Shown piece by piece: positions 58,551 to 64,000 of a stretch of DNA of 64,000 bases (positions are counted from its first letter, which is position 1; each line of letters starts with the position of its first letter). The position numbers and the translations under genes were made by a program. This DNA is from Numida meleagris (taxonomy: Eukaryota; Chordata; Aves; Galliformes; Numididae): positions 17,771,883 to 17,835,882 of the forward strand of contig NC_034414.1 of the NCBI RefSeq assembly GCF_002078875.1. The letters run 5' to 3'. Under the pieces are notes generated by a model. It did no database searches. It saw nothing but the letters and a program-made list of their open reading frames with translations, and was not told the origin of the DNA.

Positions 58551-59325
58551 TAGGGTCATAGAATCATTAAGATTGGAAAGACCTCTAAAATCATCTAGTC
58601 CAGCCATCCACCTACCACCAATATTGCCCACTAAACCATGTCCCTAAGTACTACATCTATCCTTTCCTTAAACACCTCCCGGTACGGTGACTCCATGATT
58701 TCCCTAGGCAGCCTGTTCCAATGCCTCACCACTCTTTCTGAGAAAAAACTCTTTCTAATATCTGGTCTGAACGTCCCCTAGTGCAACTTGAGTCCTACTG
58801 CTCATTACCAGGGAGCAGAGGCTGACCCCCACCTTGCCACAACCTCCTTTCAGATCAGTGTAGAGTACTATAAGGTCTCCCCTGAGCCTCCTCTTCTCCA
58901 GATTGAACAATCCCAGTTCCCTCAGCCACTCCACATCAGACTTGTGCTCCAGACCCCTCACCAGCTTTGTTGCCCTTCTCTGGACACACTCCAGGGCCTC
59001 AACATCTTTCTTGTAGTGAGGGGCCCAGAACTGAACACAGCACTTGAGGTGCAGCCCCACCAGAGTGGAGTACGGGAGGATGACCTCCTCCCTGCTCCTG
59101 CTGGCTGCACTATTTCTGATACAAGCCAGGATGCCATTGGCCTTCTTGGCAACGTGGGCACACTACTGCCTTGTGTTCAGCTGAGTGTTGACCACCACCC
59201 CCAGATCCTTTTCCTCCACACAGCTTTCTGGCTCCTCTGCTCTAGGTCTGCAGCATCGCGTGAGGTTGTTGTGATCAAAGTGCAGGACCCGACACTCAGT
59301 CTTGTTGAGTGCATGTGCCATTAGG
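58551..59325 (-). mobile_element. CR1 LINE 3' segment (about 0.78 kb), minus orientation
   Basis: The longest CR1 piece in the window. The plus strand opens with TCATAGAATCATTAAGATTG (3' tail, reversed). It then carries the antisense CR1 3' UTR and the end of ORF2, for example CCTCTTCTCCAGATTGAACA, GGGCCCAGAACTGAACACAG and CCACCCCCAGATCCTTTTCC. The minus strand still reads [24 protein letters not shown] residues of the reverse-transcriptase C-terminal region. It is 5' truncated and not functional. Confidence 0.95.
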
Positions 59326-61415
59326 TGCTACCTCCATCTAGAGAGAACACTTTATGAGGCAGCTGTTGGACTGTCAACATGTACACCAAGCCTCTCGGAA
59401 CCAGGATCTCCATTCTGGTGACTCTTTATGCTCTTGAAAACCAAGCCTGCTACTTCACATGATCCTTTCTGGTATATCAGCTCAATCAATACATCTACTG
59501 ACACAGATGGAGTATCTCAGTCTTGCATCAAAATAAGCCAAGGGGAATTTGGCCCTAGGCAGCTCCACTATAGGGCTCTCAGAGGGACTGCTATTTGAAG
59601 TAACAGTATGAGTTGTGAATTTCCTGGTCTGCAGACACAGACAAATGAAATGGAACAACATTCTCTGAGCAAGGAGCCCTTTGTGAAAGGGAATTGGAGA
59701 AGTGGAAAGTCTGTGCTCAATTACATTAATGAGATAAATCATTTATGCATCTTGAATAGAGTTTGTTGCATGATTTAAGAACACCATCGCTGTATACAGT
59801 GCTGTCATTCCTTGTTAGTCGTTATTTCCTCATTATTGATTCTATTTTTTTTTGCCTCTCAACTGTCCACATTCATAAAGAGAAGTACATGGTTTTTTTG
59901 TATTCTGTTGCTATGTAATGTGATATAAAACAAGTTTGGAGTGTCTCTCTGAATGCATGCCACCAAAACTAGGCCAGAAATCCCTTCCGCTGCAGCTGTT
60001 AATCATTAAATCATGGACCTGTTCAAGAAGCCCTATATCCTTATGCTAATCTGCATGAGAACCTGTGTGAAGGTATTTATATGACAACTAAGAAATCCCT
60101 TGCAATATAGGATATGTGCATCCTCTTTGTACTTTTGGATAGAAAAGTCTTTTGGTTTTAATAGAACCACTATAAAATTATGAATGGGATTTACACATGT
60201 TTATATTTGAATGTACTAAGAGGGAGAGAGTTGATGTTATTTTAGTAGAGCTGGCCAGAAAACTGTAGAAATTAGAATTCTAGAAGAATTGAGGGGGGAA
60301 ACAAAATTTCACAGTCTAAGGTTTCTAAAAACAAAGCAAAAATATGTCATGTTATGTTGAATTTTTTAGAACAAATGGAGGAAAGATAATTTTGGACATC
60401 ACATTTTCAGTTTTAGGCAGTGTAATTTTAGGCACACTATTTATATGATTGAAATTTATACTTTAGTCAATATGTTTTTCCTGAGGTATTAACTACAGTG
60501 ATGAGCAAAAACACTAATTTAAAAGACAGAAAAAAAAAAAGACAAAATGCCAAAATCGGCAATGATACCAGGCTCTGTGTTAATTTGTTAAGATTTTAGG
60601 ATGTTTTCACCAGGCCTCATTTCCCAAGTACAGAATTCAAGTTTTCAAGATTTGGGTGCTTATTCAAACACAAATTTATTGAAATAATTATGAAATCAGG
60701 ATTGTTTTATATTTCCTCTTAATAGAGAAGTCACAAATACTCAGTATTTTTCTTAAAGAATGATTTTTTTATCAGTATTCTTCTTATTATAAAACTCCAT
60801 GTGTTAAAAACCCCTTAAACCAATTAAAAAATACTGAAGGTAAATAATAAATTCTATAGTATTTTATGGATATGTTCGCAAAACAAAATGAATCTTCTGC
60901 TTGGCAGTAAGGAATATGATCTCTATTGTTTCTTGAAATTTTGAAAGAATGAAACACTTAAGAGAAGTAAATAAATACTATATCCTTAAAAACACAATTT
61001 GCACTTGGTAAGTAGTTGGACAAATAGTTGGACATAGTTATCATCCTGGTTTTTTACATCCAGGTGTTTTGGACTCCTTATGGCCCATTGCTGGAGCCAG
61101 GAGCAGGGCAGAAAGCTGGGCTGTAGTGGCAGGCATGGGAGCTGTAGCTTTGCTAAGCACAAGAGTGCTGTGCTGCAGGGATGAAGGCGTCTGATGCTGG
61201 TGTCTGTGTGAGACCATCATAGCAGCAGGAGTGTTCATCTCTCCTGTGCAGGGCACTGCCACACAGGTCAGATGGACACATGCAAAGAGCACACTTAGGG
61301 CCTCTGTTTTGATTAGGATTCTCTCTTTTTTTTTTCCCAACTTGGTGGAGGTGTGATTTTTGGCAGACACATCAGTAATGCTAGTCTACTTCACATGAGT
61401 GTTGCAAGACACTCT

Positions 61416-61524
61416 TTAGATGTGGCACCGAGGGACATGGTTTAGTGGGCATGGTGGTAATGGATTGATAGCTGGACTAGATGATCTCAGAGGTCTTTTC
61501 CAACACTTGTAATGCTATGAAGAC
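61416..61524 (+). mobile_element. CR1 LINE 3'-tail fragment, plus orientation
   Basis: Contains GGTTTAGTGGGCATGGTGGT, then GGACTAGATGATCTCAGAGG and TCTTTTCCAACA, the terminal CR1 block. The tail is diverged. Confidence 0.9.
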
Positions 61525-63261
61525 TCAGTTAACTAATGTATGCTGCCTTGGAGATGATCAGGAGTTTCTCTGCGACTGAATTTCAAACTCTGTCATCATC
61601 TGTAGGATTTTTGCCTCTGGCTTCAGCAGGGAGAACATTTGGTTGTACAACAAAAAACGGAGAATGGGTTTTTGTGAGACTCCAAGCGTATAGTAAAAGT
61701 AGGACAACCTCAAGTGCCTTCTAACATGTAACAATATCGATCTGCTATCACTGACCTCCCACTGCTGCAAGCAGAATGATTAAGCAAAGGCTATTTATTT
61801 CCCTATAGATCAAACAGAAGCAACAAAAGACATCGTCCCAAAAGGTGGTTTGCTGCAGAAGTCAGCGCTCTTGTTTCCCTATCTGATCAGCAGATTCCTT
61901 CAGCTTGCATTGCTAAGCTCTGCCACAGCTCAGTCAGACTCAGCTCTGTCATCTGTCTTGTTGGACAAGATGCCTGACTCTTCCCAGGCTGCCTGAGAGA
62001 ATAAGTGTTGCTCTGGCATAGCTAAAATACAATAGATGGGAGCTGGAATATAAAGTGGGGAATTCCTCACATACCTTCCCATTTTCATGGACTAATGGCA
62101 GCAAAGAAGGGGGGTGTGGGGGGGAAAAGAGTACTCTGGCATTCAGCCAGAAATTTCATTCGTTTTTCTTTTAATTGCCTTAAGTCACTCCACATTGTGC
62201 GAGGGTCCCCCCTCCCCAACCTCGCTTTTCTCTGTGTCCTCTCACTCCCTCCCTGCCCTGGCAGCCGCCCCCAGCCCTGTGCACTGTGATGAGGATGGGC
62301 CCTGCCTCTCATGCAGCCTCCTTGGAGAGTAGCACCTGGGCACTGGCACCAAGTGCTCGGCTTGCCCACAGTCAGCCTTAGCGCAGGGTGCAGGACTGCA
62401 TCACTACCATGGGCGAACTGTTATAGGCTGTGGAAATCAGTGTGATAGCAACATTATGCATCAGCTGGGGGTCTTTTCCTCGTTCTCAGCCTATACGCAT
62501 CTGAGATGTTATCTCTAAGGCTTTAATGAAATTCCAAATCCCCACTGCAGTTTGCTTACTTACATCCCCACTGTACAGTCATTGGGGTAGAACAGCCCCC
62601 TCTCTCAGCCCTGCACTGTCAGGCAGTGCTGTTGGGTTGTGTTACACGGAGTTGTTTTATTCCACTTATGTGCAGCATGTTATTGGGAATACAGTGGGTC
62701 TTGCAGTGTCTCTGTCCTGAAGAAGCTTATTTAAAAACAGAGGCAGAAGGTGGGAGAACAAGTGCTTTTTTCCTTCAAAGAACACAGAGAGTGTTTTTTT
62801 AATTATGCTGAAGAGCAAAGCTCTCAGAGACTTTTGATATGTTTGAATAAACTTTTATTTAGTGAAAATGCATTTTAAAGAGCTTTAATACAATCTTTAT
62901 CTTCAAATCTTTATATGAAGTGTTGGATTTGTTTTTGTAACAGTCATTTCAGTAAAGTGGATTAGAATTCATCTGCTGTTGGTTAGGGATCAGGTTCCTG
63001 AATATCTTACAGATTGAGATCTCTTTCCCGAACAGTAGTCAATATAAAATGTATACTACTAAACAGACAATGTTGAAAGCAGGTATGGTATTAATTTACT
63101 ACGGAAGAATTCTAGTCTAATGGAATATTCCGTAGAATTCAGAAAGAAATTAATCTACTAGATTTTGCATTTTATGGTGATGTTCTGGGTCATAGGACTT
63201 AGCCTTTAGTCTAACATCTGCATTCAATCTGTATTTACCCCCAATTCTCAGCTGACAGTGA

Positions 63262-63377
63262 GATGTTTTAGGGAAATGGTTCAGTGGACATGGTGGTGAT
63301 TTGTTGACTGTTGGACTACATGATCTTAGTGGTCTTTTCCAATCTTAATTATCCTATGACTACATGATTTTATGATA
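63262..63377 (+). mobile_element. CR1 LINE 3'-tail fragment, plus orientation
   Basis: Contains GGTTCAGTGGACATGGTGGT and GGTCTTTTCCAATCTTAATT, then several decayed tail repeats (CTATGACTACATGATTTTAT). It belongs to the same CR1 subgroup as the copy at 61416. Confidence 0.9.
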
Positions 63378-64000
63378 ACACGGTGATCTCCCCTGTTGGA
63401 AAGGTAACAGTATAAGGTAATAAGAGAAAATAAAGGAAATCTGATGGATGGAGAGAAAAGAGTAAGACTCAAGTCTTCTTTGGAAATAAAAATATAGAAA
63501 CTAAGAAAATGGAATTAATGGAATTCATACTCTTTGGAAAACTTAAATACTTGCAAATCTAGATTTGGGAAAGCCTTTTTTTCTTAGATTATTGCTCAGG
63601 TTCTTTCTGTGTCTAATGTCTCAGCCCAGTGCTAAATGAGACGAACTTGGAAGCTCATGTGAACACCAGCACAGTGCATAGGAGCACTCTTGGCTCCAAG
63701 CAGGAGCTAAACTCCAGTTGCTATAACTGCATTACCCAGTTGGAGAGCAGAGCACAGCCACTATCCTCTACCATCCTCTTTGCCTTCAAGCTAGCAACAA
63801 GAAAGTAGAGGGGCATACTTCTCAGGTGTCTCCAAATAGTGGGCAGCCATCCTGCCTGCAACAGGAGCCAGTGAGAGTGATGGCCAACAGCAAGACTTGA
63901 CATCAAAAGACTTTGGTTGCTATTTATGTTTGGCTTTCGGTACGATCTCTAGCTCATTTCTGAAGCACAAAGATGGCCTGTTGATTCATAACTTAATGTT

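Larger units (their letters stand above)
49081..64000. other. Distal FGF3 5' flank toward ANO1, non-coding
   Basis: AT-rich sequence with homopolymer runs, one mariner scrap and several CR1 pieces listed separately. I see no exon of ANO1 or of any other recognisable protein. From known synteny ANO1 should lie beyond the right edge. Confidence 0.65.

Noticed and set aside
58755..59060. 101-codon open frame resembling a protein ([20 protein letters not shown])
   Set aside because: It is the decayed end of CR1 ORF2 inside the CR1 segment, not a host gene.
49081..64000. Search for ANO1 exons beyond FGF3
   Set aside because: No open segment resembling an anoctamin exon with splice sites was found. 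The gene is expected farther out.
1..64000. CRISPR arrays, phage, bacterial operons or viral genes
   Set aside because: The window is a vertebrate locus with spliced genes and LINE/mariner repeats. The tandem repeats present lack the spacer/repeat structure of CRISPR, and no retroviral gag, pol or env stretch was recognised.

Overview
This is a vertebrate nuclear window, almost certainly from a galliform bird (chicken or a close relative). Two GT-AG spliced FGF genes lie on the minus strand. The interspersed repeats are CR1 LINE 3' ends, internally deleted mariner copies that look like Galluhop, and a few decayed MIR-like fragments. This is the repeat profile expected of a bird genome. No prokaryotic, viral or CRISPR-type feature was seen.

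Layout. Positions 1-3251 hold the presumed 3' UTR and downstream flank of FGF4. FGF4 occupies 3252-6202 (three coding exons, 194 aa). Its TATA-like promoter and CpG-rich 5' end lie at about 5540-6320. They abut an assembly gap (6363-7133, N) that ends in a pure CTTTC pentanucleotide array. Positions 7230-33345 are a 26-kb intergenic interval with microsatellites, minisatellites, CR1 pieces and otherwise unique AT-rich DNA. FGF3 occupies 33346-38482 (three coding exons, 220 aa), inside a large CpG-rich domain (about 37.8-39.15 kb) with a TATA-like element. Positions 38483-64000 are non-coding as far as I can read, with three mariner-derived elements (47.3-52.6 kb) and several CR1 tails.

Both genes encode secreted, heparin-binding FGFs that signal through FGF receptors. 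The tandem FGF3/FGF4 pair in the same orientation matches the known vertebrate order CCND1 - FGF19 - FGF4 - FGF3 - ANO1. FGF19 should therefore lie beyond the left edge and ANO1 beyond the right edge. Both genes keep the family's intron phases (phase 1 after exon 1, phase 0 after exon 2) and the 104-bp exon 2. Expression in embryonic signalling centres is family knowledge and cannot be read from this sequence.

I found no convincing new biological system. The most interesting leads are: two upstream ORFs in the probable FGF3 leader, one overlapping the FGF3 start codon; the lack of an in-frame upstream CUG, unlike mouse Fgf3; a polypyrimidine tandem array and unresolved gap just upstream of the FGF4 promoter; a homeodomain/octamer composite upstream of FGF3; and several local palindromes and minisatellites.
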